Shown here: one piece after another, positions 1 through 6,461 of the stretch
Layout of the letters: the number at the start of each line of letters is the position of its first letter
Position numbering within the stretch: position 1 is the stretch's first letter
Origin: an uncultured Anaerolineae bacterium
Lineage (GTDB): Bacteria > Chloroflexota > Anaerolineae > Anaerolineales > Villigracilaceae
Length of the DNA: 14,921 nucleotides
Assembly (NCBI GenBank): GCA_903854805.1
Contig: CAINXK010000303.1
Span: forward strand, 1 to 14,921
Reading direction: 5' to 3'
The notes under the pieces: model-generated
What the model was told of the DNA's origin: nothing
Database searches by the model: none
The model's input: only the letters and a program-made list of their open reading frames with translations
Made by a program: the position numbers and the translations under genes

Positions 1-1025
1 AGACTCTGGTTGACCCAGGCATCATAAAGGGGCCCCATTACGTTACGGGTTATGCTGACCAGCCAGACCGCCGCGATGCTGATTGCGAGCACCGGCGAAA
101 AAGCGAAAATTAAAATAGCGGCTGCCAGTAGGCTGGTAACCCAGATCATTACGCGTGCCACGGCTGGAGCGTGATTGGCATCCAGGCGCTTTTCTACTGC
201 TCTTGTGGCCAGGATCGATAAGATCATCCCGCCTGCCCGCAGCAGACCAAAAAAAGCCACTTCATTCATTCCAAAGATGTTTGGCAGTGTGAAATGGTCC
301 ACCAAGTATTTGATCCATAAGCGATCCCAACCCTCGGAGTACAATCCATAGATCAGCCCCACACCCAGGATTGACAAGAGCGCGGGACGTGCGCGCAAAG
401 CGGAAATGCCTTTTTTGAAAATATCGCCCATGTGCTGCCAGGTATTGCGATCCTCCGGGCGGATAGGGTGAAAGCCTTGCTCTGGCATAGTCAGTGCGAG
501 GAAAAAGGCGATCAGTGCGACTGCAACCCCGCCCACGATAATTGGCAGATTAACAGCCAGGTTTCCAAGAGGAATTGCCACCAGCATTCCAATCAGTGCA
601 CCTGAAAGGTCAAATCGGTTGGCGTGTAAAAAAGCGCGGTTGGCATTGGCCTCGCCAATTTCATCCGAAAGCCAGGCCTGGGTTGCACCGCTGGTGAATG
701 TGTAACCTAACCCCCATAAAACCTGTGCCAATAGAATTGGCAGAAAGATTGGAAACAGGCCTTCAACGATGAATGCGCTGCCCATGATGATGTAACCGAT
801 GATGATTGAGAGACGTCGCGAATAAGCATCCGCTACCACTCCCGTCGGGATTTCAAAAATCAAAATCGTTACTTCGAGTGTTGTTCCTACCAAAACAAGC
901 TGAAGACCGGTTAGCCTGGCAACAGTAACTTCGTAGAAAGATGCCACGACAAAGATCATGCTGAAGAAAAGTGAGTTGAAGAATATTAATCCCAGGTAAA
1001 GCCTATAGGCATCCAGTTTGCGCAT
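1..1025 (-). CDS. MFS family efflux transporter (3' end outside window)
   Basis: Major facilitator superfamily membrane protein, likely a proton-driven efflux pump in the cytoplasmic membrane. I translated it from the reverse strand: 341 codons are open from an ATG at 1025 to the window edge, so the C-terminus is missing. Successive hydrophobic stretches alternate with short polar loops, beginning with LYLGLIFFNSLFFSMIFVV. The loop between the second and third helices reads GVVADAYSRRLSI, a good match to MFS motif A (G-x-x-x-D-x-x-x-R-R). A longer polar central loop (around PEQGFHPIRPEDRNTWQHM) separates the two halves, as is usual for 12-helix MFS proteins. The start lies 25 nt after the stop of the Eis-like acetyltransferase, so the two are probably cotranscribed; no strong Shine-Dalgarno is visible. 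The substrate cannot be told from sequence. Family call is firm; drug export is inference from the neighbour. Confidence 0.85.
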   Translation of the reverse strand, partial: MRKLDAYRLYLGLIFFNSLFFSMIFVVASFYEVTVARLTGLQLVLVGTTLEVTILIFEIPTGVVADAYSRRLSIIIGYIIMGSAFIVEGLFPIFLPILLAQVLWGLGYTFTSGATQAWLSDEIGEANANRAFLHANRFDLSGALIGMLVAIPLGNLAVNLPIIVGGVAVALIAFFLALTMPEQGFHPIRPEDRNTWQHMGDIFKKGISALRARPALLSILGVGLIYGLYSEGWDRLWIKYLVDHFTLPNIFGMNEVAFFGLLRAGGMILSILATRAVEKRLDANHAPAVARVMIWVTSLLAAAILIFAFSPVLAISIAAVWLVSITRNVMGPLYDAWVNQS

Positions 1026-1050
1026 TTTATATTTTTAGATTTTCTTGTTC

Positions 1051-2388
1051 TTAGACGATACCTAAAAATTGCGATGGCTTGCGAGGGAACAGTGTGCTGA
1101 TTAATATCCGGGCTTCTTCATGTTCCCACCAGCAATCGGCGTAGGATTGCTTAAGTTCGTAGAGTTCACGGTGCCCGAAAAGAACCTGTAAAAAGGTCTG
1201 ACCTGGAAAGGCGATGTCACCTGAATTTTTGCTATCGGGCTTCCAGGTGTCAATATTGGTCAGTTTCGCATCTGTAAAGGCCAGGCGCAGTCCGCTGTTG
1301 TAGAAATTGATCTTGAGAGCCCCGTTGTAGCCTGGAATGAGAGAGTTAGCCAGGCGTTGTTCCAGAACTGGGGCGATGCGCCATATAAACGCAGGTAAAT
1401 CTGGCACGCGCAAATACCATGCGTATGGTTCGCGAATTTGGGGTAGGTTACTGCGCAGAATCTCATAAACCGGGTGTCTATCAGAAAGCGTAAAAGTAAA
1501 TGCCAAGCGGCTTTTGCCTTCGCTTTCACAAATTGATTTGCCAAGATTCCATAGATAGCGCACCACTGAGGGGGTTACATCCAACCATGAAATCCCTGGA
1601 GTAAGTTCATACATCACTGCTGGAACAGAGTTGCCCCCTGCGAACCAGGGATGCGCCAGAAACCCGACAGGTTCCCCATTTGATGTGCGTTCAATGATAT
1701 TCCATACCAGGCGGTTGATGTTGTTCTGACTTCTTCCGACCAAATCCAGCTGCCAGAGTGCCGTATCTCGAACTGCGTATAGCAGGCTGCGTTTGGCAGC
1801 GTGTAAGTACGTTGCGCTTAAAAAGGGAATATCTGTTTCGCTGGCAATTCTCAGGCCGAATGGTTCAGGCACTGATTCTGCCAACTTGGGTAGATTTACT
1901 TCGAAACCTGAACGGCTGCCTTCCAGATCAACGCACATTTCGTAACCAAACATTCGATAATAATTTGGTATACCAGTTATGGCCTGTGCCAGCTGACCGC
2001 GGGCTGTGCTCCAACGATGGATTTCATCAAATTGGATCCGTACCAGTCCCTTTTTGCGGAATTCGGGTAGGGTTCCGACCAGTTCAGGTCTTCCAACCCC
2101 AAAGGGAATACCATCGTACAACCAGGTTTGCGAGATAAGGTTCAGTGACGAGATTATTCTGCCGGTGGATTTTTCTTCAATGATTGTAAAATCATCGACC
2201 CCAAAGGTGGGATGAGGTTTCTCGAGAAAATCGCGTGCCCATTGACCGATGCGTTCATCCGGGCCATCATCGCCATGGATCAGGGCGTTGAAATTGAACA
2301 ATTTTTCTGCGTCATCAGGTGTGGAACGGCGCAATACCAATCCGTCACCCAGATCACGGATAAAAAGTGGCTTGGTTGTGTCTGGCAT
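1051..2388 (-). CDS. Eis-like GNAT family N-acetyltransferase
   Basis: A 445-residue acetyl-CoA-dependent acetyltransferase, probably cytoplasmic. The N-terminal GNAT domain (about residues 15-150) carries the acetyl-CoA loop in VGTLPEFRKKGLVRIQFDEI (residues 104-123). A second GNAT-like region follows (about 175-330), then a C-terminal SCP2-like region (about 335-445) ending in ILISTLFPRKPSQ. This three-part layout and the length of slightly over 400 residues match the Eis family (enhanced intracellular survival protein), whose best-known members acetylate aminoglycosides at several amines. The ATG at 2388 is preceded by GGAGAG with 5-nt spacing. The gene lies 77 nt after the HAD gene and 25 nt before the MFS gene. 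A long inverted repeat abuts its ribosome binding site. Eis-like architecture is well supported; substrate is unknown. Confidence 0.85.
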   Translation of the reverse strand: MPDTTKPLFIRDLGDGLVLRRSTPDDAEKLFNFNALIHGDDGPDERIGQWARDFLEKPHPTFGVDDFTIIEEKSTGRIISSLNLISQTWLYDGIPFGVGRPELVGTLPEFRKKGLVRIQFDEIHRWSTARGQLAQAITGIPNYYRMFGYEMCVDLEGSRSGFEVNLPKLAESVPEPFGLRIASETDIPFLSATYLHAAKRSLLYAVRDTALWQLDLVGRSQNNINRLVWNIIERTSNGEPVGFLAHPWFAGGNSVPAVMYELTPGISWLDVTPSVVRYLWNLGKSICESEGKSRLAFTFTLSDRHPVYEILRSNLPQIREPYAWYLRVPDLPAFIWRIAPVLEQRLANSLIPGYNGALKINFYNSGLRLAFTDAKLTNIDTWKPDSKNSGDIAFPGQTFLQVLFGHRELYELKQSYADCWWEHEEARILISTLFPRKPSQFLGIV

Positions 2389-2399
2389 TTCTTCTCTCC

Positions 2400-2467
2400 A
2401 ACCTGCGCCAACACGATTTGATACTTCGGCGCATTCCGAAAGATAACATGGATGCCTGGCGCAGGTT
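2400..2467 (-). repeat. 68-nt palindromic element with nested hairpin
   Basis: Perfect 11-bp inverted repeat AACCTGCGCCA / TGGCGCAGGTT (2400-2410 and 2457-2467). The 46-nt interior holds a second hairpin, TTCGG-cgcatt-CCGAA (2425-2440). It fills the whole gap between the HAD stop codon (2466-2468) and the Shine-Dalgarno (2394-2399) of the Eis-like gene. On the minus-strand transcript the 3' arm ends at the base just before GGAGAG. There is no U-run, so it is not an ordinary terminator. It could be an intercistronic RNA structure that tunes translation or mRNA stability, or a REP/MITE-like dispersed repeat; no target-site duplication is visible. Confidence 0.6.
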
Positions 2468-3068
2468 ACATTTTTAATAATTGGTCTATTTCTGCCCGGG
2501 CTTGTTGGGATGTGCGGAATAAGACTCCGTGCATCCCCAGCGATTTGCTGGCAGCAATATTTTTCTCGACATCGTCCACGAAAATAGCTTGCCCGGCTTC
2601 CACATCCAATTGTTCCAACGCAAATTGGTAGATGCGTGCATCAGGTTTGGCAATGCCAAGTTCAGCCGAGATTATCATGGTCTCAAATACATCTGCAAAC
2701 TTCTGGTCGATAATCCAGGCTCGCAGGCCATTCCAGGCATTACTGATCAGGCCGGTTTTGTGGGTATTTCGTAATGAGCGCAGCAGATTAACGATGTCTT
2801 GGTCGATCCGATCTCCGCCAAAAAAGGAATCCCGAATGCGCGGCATGGCCGTTTCTGGAAGGTTTAGGCGGCGGGTGACGTCAAGCCAGTGTTCTTCTTC
2901 CGTCATTTTGCCGATAGAGGCCAAAGCAGCAGTTTTGCATTCGAAAACAAACCGGTCGATTTCATCGTAATTCATACCGAATTCAGCGGCCAGATTTGTG
3001 CGTGAGGATTTGTCCTCTGTGCGCAGAATGACGCCGCCCAGGTCAAAATAGATCGCTTTGATAGACAT
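2466..3068 (-). CDS. HAD superfamily hydrolase (subfamily IA-like)
   Basis: A 200-residue haloacid dehalogenase-like phosphohydrolase, the usual length for the cap-bearing subfamily I enzymes. Visible motifs: the nucleophile in IYFDLGGVI (Asp9), motif II LISNAWNG (Ser109), the motif III lysine in IAKPDARIY (Lys141) and the metal-binding motif IV IFVDDVEKN (Asp165, Asp166). The second aspartate of the usual DxD motif is replaced by glycine (DLG). This occurs in natural HAD families and alters the general acid-base position, so the activity may not be a classical phosphatase. An upstream in-frame ATG at 3173 would overlap the zinc-ribbon gene and add an unrelated 35-residue extension. The ATG at 3068, directly before the conserved strand, is preferred. 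It starts 10 nt after the zinc-ribbon stop, so the two are cotranscribed. Substrate unknown. Confidence 0.88.
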   Translation of the reverse strand: MSIKAIYFDLGGVILRTEDKSSRTNLAAEFGMNYDEIDRFVFECKTAALASIGKMTEEEHWLDVTRRLNLPETAMPRIRDSFFGGDRIDQDIVNLLRSLRNTHKTGLISNAWNGLRAWIIDQKFADVFETMIISAELGIAKPDARIYQFALEQLDVEAGQAIFVDDVEKNIAASKSLGMHGVLFRTSQQARAEIDQLLKM

Positions 3069-3078
3069 AAAAATCAGC

Positions 3079-3273
3079 TCAAGCTTCGAGCATTTTTTTA
3101 TAAACCGGGTTGAGTTCGAAGGCTTTTTTTGCCAGCTTGGTGGAGCGACGGCACTTGGGGCAGTGTGCGTCATAATGAGCGTGGCTGTCTTGTTTTAAAA
3201 TATCAATTGCCTGAGCGACTTGTTCGCTGGTGAGTGCAAAAGGCATGGCACAGAAAGAGCATTTAAGTTGCAT
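3079..3273 (-). CDS. small zinc-ribbon protein
   Basis: A 64-residue protein with two Cys-x-x-Cys pairs, CSFC (Cys5, Cys8) and CPKC (Cys38, Cys41), about 30 residues apart: a four-cysteine zinc-binding arrangement. The C-terminal part is basic and helical (RRSTKLAKKAFELNPVYKKMLEA). No catalytic domain is visible. Such small ribbons often bind nucleic acid or a protein partner, but nothing here says which. The ATG at 3273 has an excellent AAGGAG 6 nt upstream. A longer in-frame reading from 3297 would include that ribosome binding site as coding sequence and is disfavoured. It is the first gene of a probable operon with the HAD hydrolase, and a 17-bp palindrome lies about 90 nt upstream. Function unknown. 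Confidence 0.75.
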   Translation of the reverse strand: MQLKCSFCAMPFALTSEQVAQAIDILKQDSHAHYDAHCPKCRRSTKLAKKAFELNPVYKKMLEA

Positions 3274-3363
3274 ATGATTCTCCTTGAAAAGATCCATTTC
3301 TGGATGGTGGCTTTACGTTTTCCTTCGACGTGGTTTCGGCAAGTTCGTTCATAATGAGACTTG

Positions 3364-3380
3364 CTTACGCCTGGCGTAAG
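3364..3380. promoter_or_regulatory. 17-bp perfect palindrome, candidate operator
   Basis: CTTACGCC-T-GGCGTAAG: eight base pairs of perfect dyad symmetry around one central base. It lies in the 196-nt gap between the GNAT trio (which ends at 3470) and the zinc-ribbon gene (ATG at 3273), inside the likely promoter region of the minus-strand zinc-ribbon/HAD/Eis-like/MFS operon. With a one-base centre it cannot form an RNA hairpin without opening inner pairs, so a DNA site for a dimeric regulator is likelier. No regulator gene lies in the window. The remainder of the gap shows no clear -35/-10 pair and no other gene. Confidence 0.4.
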
Positions 3381-3440
3381 TACAACGTATGCCTAAATTT
3401 GAACTATAAGTGTATCCCAGATTTCGATCAGGATGAAGAC

Positions 3441-3479
3441 GGCATTTTTTTGACATTTCCTGTATTTTTTTACATTTCC
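3441..3479. repeat. imperfect 19-20 nt tandem duplication at a gene end
   Basis: Two adjacent copies on the plus strand: GGCATTTTTTTGACATTTCC (3441-3460) and TGTATTTTTTTACATTTCC (3461-3479). They share a run of seven T and the ACATTTCC end. On the minus strand the stop codon of the 324-residue GNAT (TAA, 3470-3472) lies in one copy, and the other follows it directly. Probably a small slippage duplication; no hairpin is attached, so it is not a convincing terminator. Confidence 0.5.
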
Positions 3480-4444
3480 GGCTGACTACCAGGGCGGTAT
3501 TCTTTTTCATAGACAACAAACTCGCTGGCGATATGCATACCGGCGCGTTCATACAAACGGGTTGCACCAGTCGGGTTGGAAGCGTCCACTGTTAGACCGA
3601 TGCTGGAGTACCCACGCCGATACATTTCTCTGAAGGAGTGTTTTAGTAATGCCATGCCGAGACCTTGCTTACGCCATGGGCGCCGCACACCCAGCGTGCC
3701 GACCCAAGCGATGCCCTGTTTTAAACGGCAGAGCGAATAGCCTGCCAGTTGGTCTCCATCCCAGGCGATGAACCATTGGTCGGAGTCCAAATTGGGTTGG
3801 CCGCTGATATTCGTTTGCCAGAATTCAAAAGTGCGAGGAGTGTGGCCCCAGTGATCACGAAAAGCATCCTCGTGTGCCAGGAAGAGTGTGCGATCCTGGC
3901 TGGCCAGATCGAATTGGCGCAGTTCAATCTGGCCAGGCCAATTTACAGTCGCAGGAAGAGCAGAGAGGTTGATTTCCATGCGCCAGGAATAACGAATTGC
4001 ATTGAAGCCGGCTTCTTCATGAATGGTGCCGGCATTTTTTTCCTTTATCCCAACACCATTGCGGATAAAAACACGCCACCCAGGCGGGGCAAGTGGGACT
4101 TGCTGCCGGCAGCGACCATCCAGAGCTTTTAGCAGACTTGTGCCTATGCCCAGACCAAGATATTCTGGGTGGACATAACCGTCGCCTGCCAGTACGGCGT
4201 GCCGATAACTGTTTGTAAATTCTTCAAATCCGATCACTTTACCATCTGAATTGGTGATGACCCAGGCATCGGTTTCAAGGTTGAAGCCGGGAGTCTTCCA
4301 TGCCTGGGCCAGTTCATCTGAAGAGATGGACATAGTTGCATCTTCATCTGCCTCGCAAGCAGCATAAATTAGCTGAACTACAGCCTCCAGATCGCTCCAT
4401 TGAGCAGAGCGTAGGTTGAAACCAGTCCCTGAGTTGGTTTTCAA
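3470..4444 (-). CDS. double-domain GNAT family N-acetyltransferase
   Basis: A 324-residue protein with two GNAT domains in tandem, as in the mycothiol-synthase-like (MshD-like) arrangement. Domain 1 (about residues 10-155) has the acetyl-CoA loop YVHPEYLGLGIGTSLLKAL (90-108). Domain 2 (about 172-318) has LGVRRPWRKQGLGMALLKHSF (251-271) and the typical end NPTGATRLYERAGM. Both loops look intact. The start is a TTG at 4444, overlapping the previous gene's stop as TTGA, with CAGGAG just upstream. The first internal ATG is near codon 38 and would cut into domain 1, so TTG is preferred. It is the last gene of a three-GNAT operon and a clear paralogue of the next gene upstream (both end in a FE/YEKE-x-RPG tail). 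Substrate unknown. Confidence 0.87.
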   Translation of the reverse strand: MKTNSGTGFNLRSAQWSDLEAVVQLIYAACEADEDATMSISSDELAQAWKTPGFNLETDAWVITNSDGKVIGFEEFTNSYRHAVLAGDGYVHPEYLGLGIGTSLLKALDGRCRQQVPLAPPGWRVFIRNGVGIKEKNAGTIHEEAGFNAIRYSWRMEINLSALPATVNWPGQIELRQFDLASQDRTLFLAHEDAFRDHWGHTPRTFEFWQTNISGQPNLDSDQWFIAWDGDQLAGYSLCRLKQGIAWVGTLGVRRPWRKQGLGMALLKHSFREMYRRGYSSIGLTVDASNPTGATRLYERAGMHIASEFVVYEKEYRPGSQPEM

Positions 4445-5478
4445 GCCAGCTCCTGTGTGCTGATTTCCAGACCGGGTCGAATTTCTTTTTCGAAATTATC
4501 ATATTGGCGAACGATTTTCATGCCGGCTCGTTCGTATAAGCGCAAAGCGCCGGTCAGACTGCTGGCATCCACGCCCAGGGCGGCGCGTTTTTGCCCACGC
4601 GCAAAGAATGCTGCAAAGGCCTGTTTCAATAAGACATAGCCCAAGCCTTGTTTGCGCCAGGCACGCCGGACGCCCAGTTCATTTACCCAGCCGCTTTCAA
4701 GATCGTCAGAAGTTATAGGGCGGCACAAACAAATGCCCGCAATTTCATTCCCATCCGCTGCGACGAACCAATAATCGGGATCATAGCCGGGCTCGTCAAT
4801 TAGATTATGTTTAAATTCGGCAAACCCGTGTTCGAAAGGCTGTTCAACAAACCCAAAATGGTCTTTGAATGAATCTGTAAAAGCGCGGTAGACAGCCTCG
4901 GTTTCGGTGTTTGGATTATAGTGGCGGATAACAATGCCTGCGGGCGCGGGTGGTACTTCGGGCGCAGCATCGAGGTTAGCCATCATGCGATAATATGAAC
5001 GATTATGGGTCCAGCCAAGGTTTTTGATGGCCTGGAGGCCGGCCTGGTTTTGGTGTTCGGTACCAGTGTGAGCTGCAATTCGCAGCTCACCTGGCACCAG
5101 GTCGAGGGCCGATCTGGAGTGGTCTTCAGCCCAATTGAGTAGATATTCCCAGAGCCCTGTATTCATATACTGAGGGTGGACGCACACCCAGTTCCAGGGA
5201 TGGACTGGAGGTTGGCTGGTTAACCATGTTTCGACCAGACCCACCAACTTGCCATCCGGCCCAAAAACTGTGTGGACATCTTTTTCAGGATTAAAGCCTT
5301 CGTTTTGCCAATCCACGCGAATGAGTTCCGGGTTGTACAGATCGTCGCGACCGTTGATATGTCGAGAGTATGTGTTGACCAGCTCAAATAAAAGCAGGTA
5401 ATCTGATAACTTACCGGATCTAGCACTGCAATTCTCGGGGAGCAAATGGTCATTTGGAGTGTAGTTTGTTGTGTTCAT
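4441..5478 (-). CDS. double-domain GNAT with a degenerate first acetyl-CoA loop
   Basis: A 345-residue tandem GNAT protein. Domain 2 (about residues 180-333) has an intact acetyl-CoA loop, ELGVRRAWRKQGLGYVLLKQ (267-286), and ends SLTGALRLYERAGM...NFEKEIRPG. Domain 1 (about 17-168) keeps the fold signature VCVHPQY, but the loop reads MNTGLWEYLLNWAE (105-118). The basic residue and second glycine of the R/Q-x-x-G-x-G/A loop are lost, so domain 1 may no longer bind acetyl-CoA and could serve a structural or substrate-binding role. The ATG at 5478 has AAGGAAA upstream. The stop overlaps the TTG start of the following GNAT by 4 nt, implying translational coupling. The gene starts 30 nt after the 206-residue GNAT. 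Substrate unknown. Confidence 0.87.
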   Translation of the reverse strand: MNTTNYTPNDHLLPENCSARSGKLSDYLLLFELVNTYSRHINGRDDLYNPELIRVDWQNEGFNPEKDVHTVFGPDGKLVGLVETWLTSQPPVHPWNWVCVHPQYMNTGLWEYLLNWAEDHSRSALDLVPGELRIAAHTGTEHQNQAGLQAIKNLGWTHNRSYYRMMANLDAAPEVPPAPAGIVIRHYNPNTETEAVYRAFTDSFKDHFGFVEQPFEHGFAEFKHNLIDEPGYDPDYWFVAADGNEIAGICLCRPITSDDLESGWVNELGVRRAWRKQGLGYVLLKQAFAAFFARGQKRAALGVDASSLTGALRLYERAGMKIVRQYDNFEKEIRPGLEISTQELA

Positions 5479-5508
5479 AGGACTTTCCTTATAGGATCGT
5501 TGGATCGT

Positions 5509-6129
5509 TTACATAACTTTCGGGTAGGGTTCTTTTCCGGGGCGAATTTCTTTTTCATAAACGCTATAGACACCACAGTTTGGCAAACCTGTGTTTTGAG
5601 CCAGGCGCAATGCGCTGGCCAGTTTTATAGGTTGAAGCGTGATATCCTGATCTTTTTGCAGAAGTTGCCAGCCAAGTGCTGCGCATAAGGCGGGGGCTGT
5701 TTTCAGGGTGCGCAGAGTTCCAAAGCGTGGAGCGACCCGCCAATTGGCAGGCAGAAGTTCCATCGCCAGGGTTACACGTGCTTCTGCCCAGCGCAGCAAG
5801 GCCGTGCCAATGCCGCGACCTTCATAGTCTGGATGCACACAGCCCCATAACCATGGATGCGTTTCGAGACCTTTGACAGTCCAGACTTCTATGTAACCAA
5901 TCAGATGCTCACGCTGGTCAAATACCAGACGTACATCCAGGGCCGGGTTGAACTGGGGCGTTTTCCATTCTGTACGCATTTCTGCGAATGGGAAATTGTT
6001 TCCACTCAGTTGGTTCATTTGGCTTTGATTAAATAGATACGCAATAACAGGAATGTCATTAAGCATTGCGCCGCGGAATGTATATCCGTCTGGCAGGTTG
6101 CGGGTTGCAGATTGGTAAAAGAGAGCCAT
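5509..6129 (-). CDS. single-domain GNAT, apparently an internally deleted double-domain paralogue
   Basis: A 206-residue acetyltransferase. Residues 10-160 are a GNAT domain collinear with domain 1 of the neighbouring 345-residue protein (shared HPWLWGCVHPDY versus HPWNWVCVHPQY). Its acetyl-CoA loop DYEGRGIGTALLRWAE (101-116) is intact. From about residue 171 it reads ASALRLAQNTG...VYEKEIRPGKE, which matches not domain 1 but the extreme C-terminus of domain 2 in the paralogues (TGALRLYERAG...FEKEIRPG). Most of a second domain therefore seems to have been lost in frame. The ATG at 6129 with GGAGG 5 nt upstream is preferred over one at 6180, which would add 17 unrelated residues. First gene of the three-GNAT operon, preceded by a small leader-like ORF. 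Substrate unknown. Confidence 0.85.
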   Translation of the reverse strand: MALFYQSATRNLPDGYTFRGAMLNDIPVIAYLFNQSQMNQLSGNNFPFAEMRTEWKTPQFNPALDVRLVFDQREHLIGYIEVWTVKGLETHPWLWGCVHPDYEGRGIGTALLRWAEARVTLAMELLPANWRVAPRFGTLRTLKTAPALCAALGWQLLQKDQDITLQPIKLASALRLAQNTGLPNCGVYSVYEKEIRPGKEPYPKVM

Positions 6130-6190
6130 AATGGCCTCCAAGGTGAACAATGGTAGCGGGTGAAACCGGAGACTCCGCATCCATGAAAGA

Positions 6191-6322
6191 TCAGGAAGTC
6201 TCGGGTGGTGGGCGTTTAACTTGTTTCGGGCACCCCAGGGGTGACGAACCTGTTAAAACAGGCCGATCAACCCTGTCGATCAAGCACGGATTTTTAAATT
6301 TATTGGTAAATGTTGTCATCAT
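6191..6322 (-). CDS. candidate 43-residue leader ORF upstream of the GNAT trio
   Basis: An ATG at 6322 (ATGATG) follows GAGGAG at a normal spacing and opens 43 codons ending in TGA at 6191-6193, 61 nt before the first GNAT start. The peptide is basic, has two cysteines and ends VKRPPPETS; three consecutive prolines five codons before the stop are a known kind of ribosome-slowing sequence. It resembles no protein I recognise. Size, position and ribosome binding site suggest a regulatory uORF, but no U-run terminator lies between it and the GNAT gene, so any control would act on translation. It may also be a chance ORF. Apart from it, the gap 6130-6450 holds only the inverted repeat at the end of the preceding GNAT gene; I could not define a promoter. 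Confidence 0.4.
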   Translation of the reverse strand: MMTTFTNKFKNPCLIDRVDRPVLTGSSPLGCPKQVKRPPPETS

Positions 6323-6426
6323 TGTGGTCTCCTCAATAGCTGGATAGTCAGTTCAATAAATTAGCAGCGAAATTACTGTTTCCACAGAAGTTGTTGGTGA
6401 AAATTTTTATCCAATTTGGCCTTATG

Positions 6427-6461
6427 CGACCATTTGAATAATTTCCGGTCCTAAATGGTCG
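6427..6461 (-). terminator. 9-bp inverted repeat at the end of a GNAT operon
   Basis: CGACCATTT (6427-6435) and AAATGGTCG (6453-6461) are perfectly complementary across a 17-nt loop. The pair straddles the stop codon (6451-6453) of the 191-residue GNAT. No U-run follows on the minus strand, so it is at best a weak terminator or an mRNA 3'-end stabilising structure. Confidence 0.35.

Noticed and set aside
3069..3173. 35-residue N-terminal extension of the HAD gene
   Set aside because: It overlaps the zinc-ribbon gene in another frame and precedes a canonical HAD start strand.
3349..3567. 72-codon ORF on the minus strand between the GNAT trio and the zinc-ribbon gene
   Set aside because: It overlaps the end of the 324-residue GNAT in another frame, has no ribosome binding site and has no protein-like features.
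5479..5508. GGATCGTT repeated twice between two GNAT genes
   Set aside because: An 8-nt doublet in a 30-nt gap is too short to support a function; no symmetry or regulator context.
6150..6347. 65-codon plus-strand ORF with a hydrophobic end
   Set aside because: It lies antisense to the minus-strand leader ORF and UTR of the GNAT trio. The minus-strand ORF has the stronger ribosome binding site and the consistent context; the plus-strand AAGGTG site is weak. Kept only as an alternative reading.
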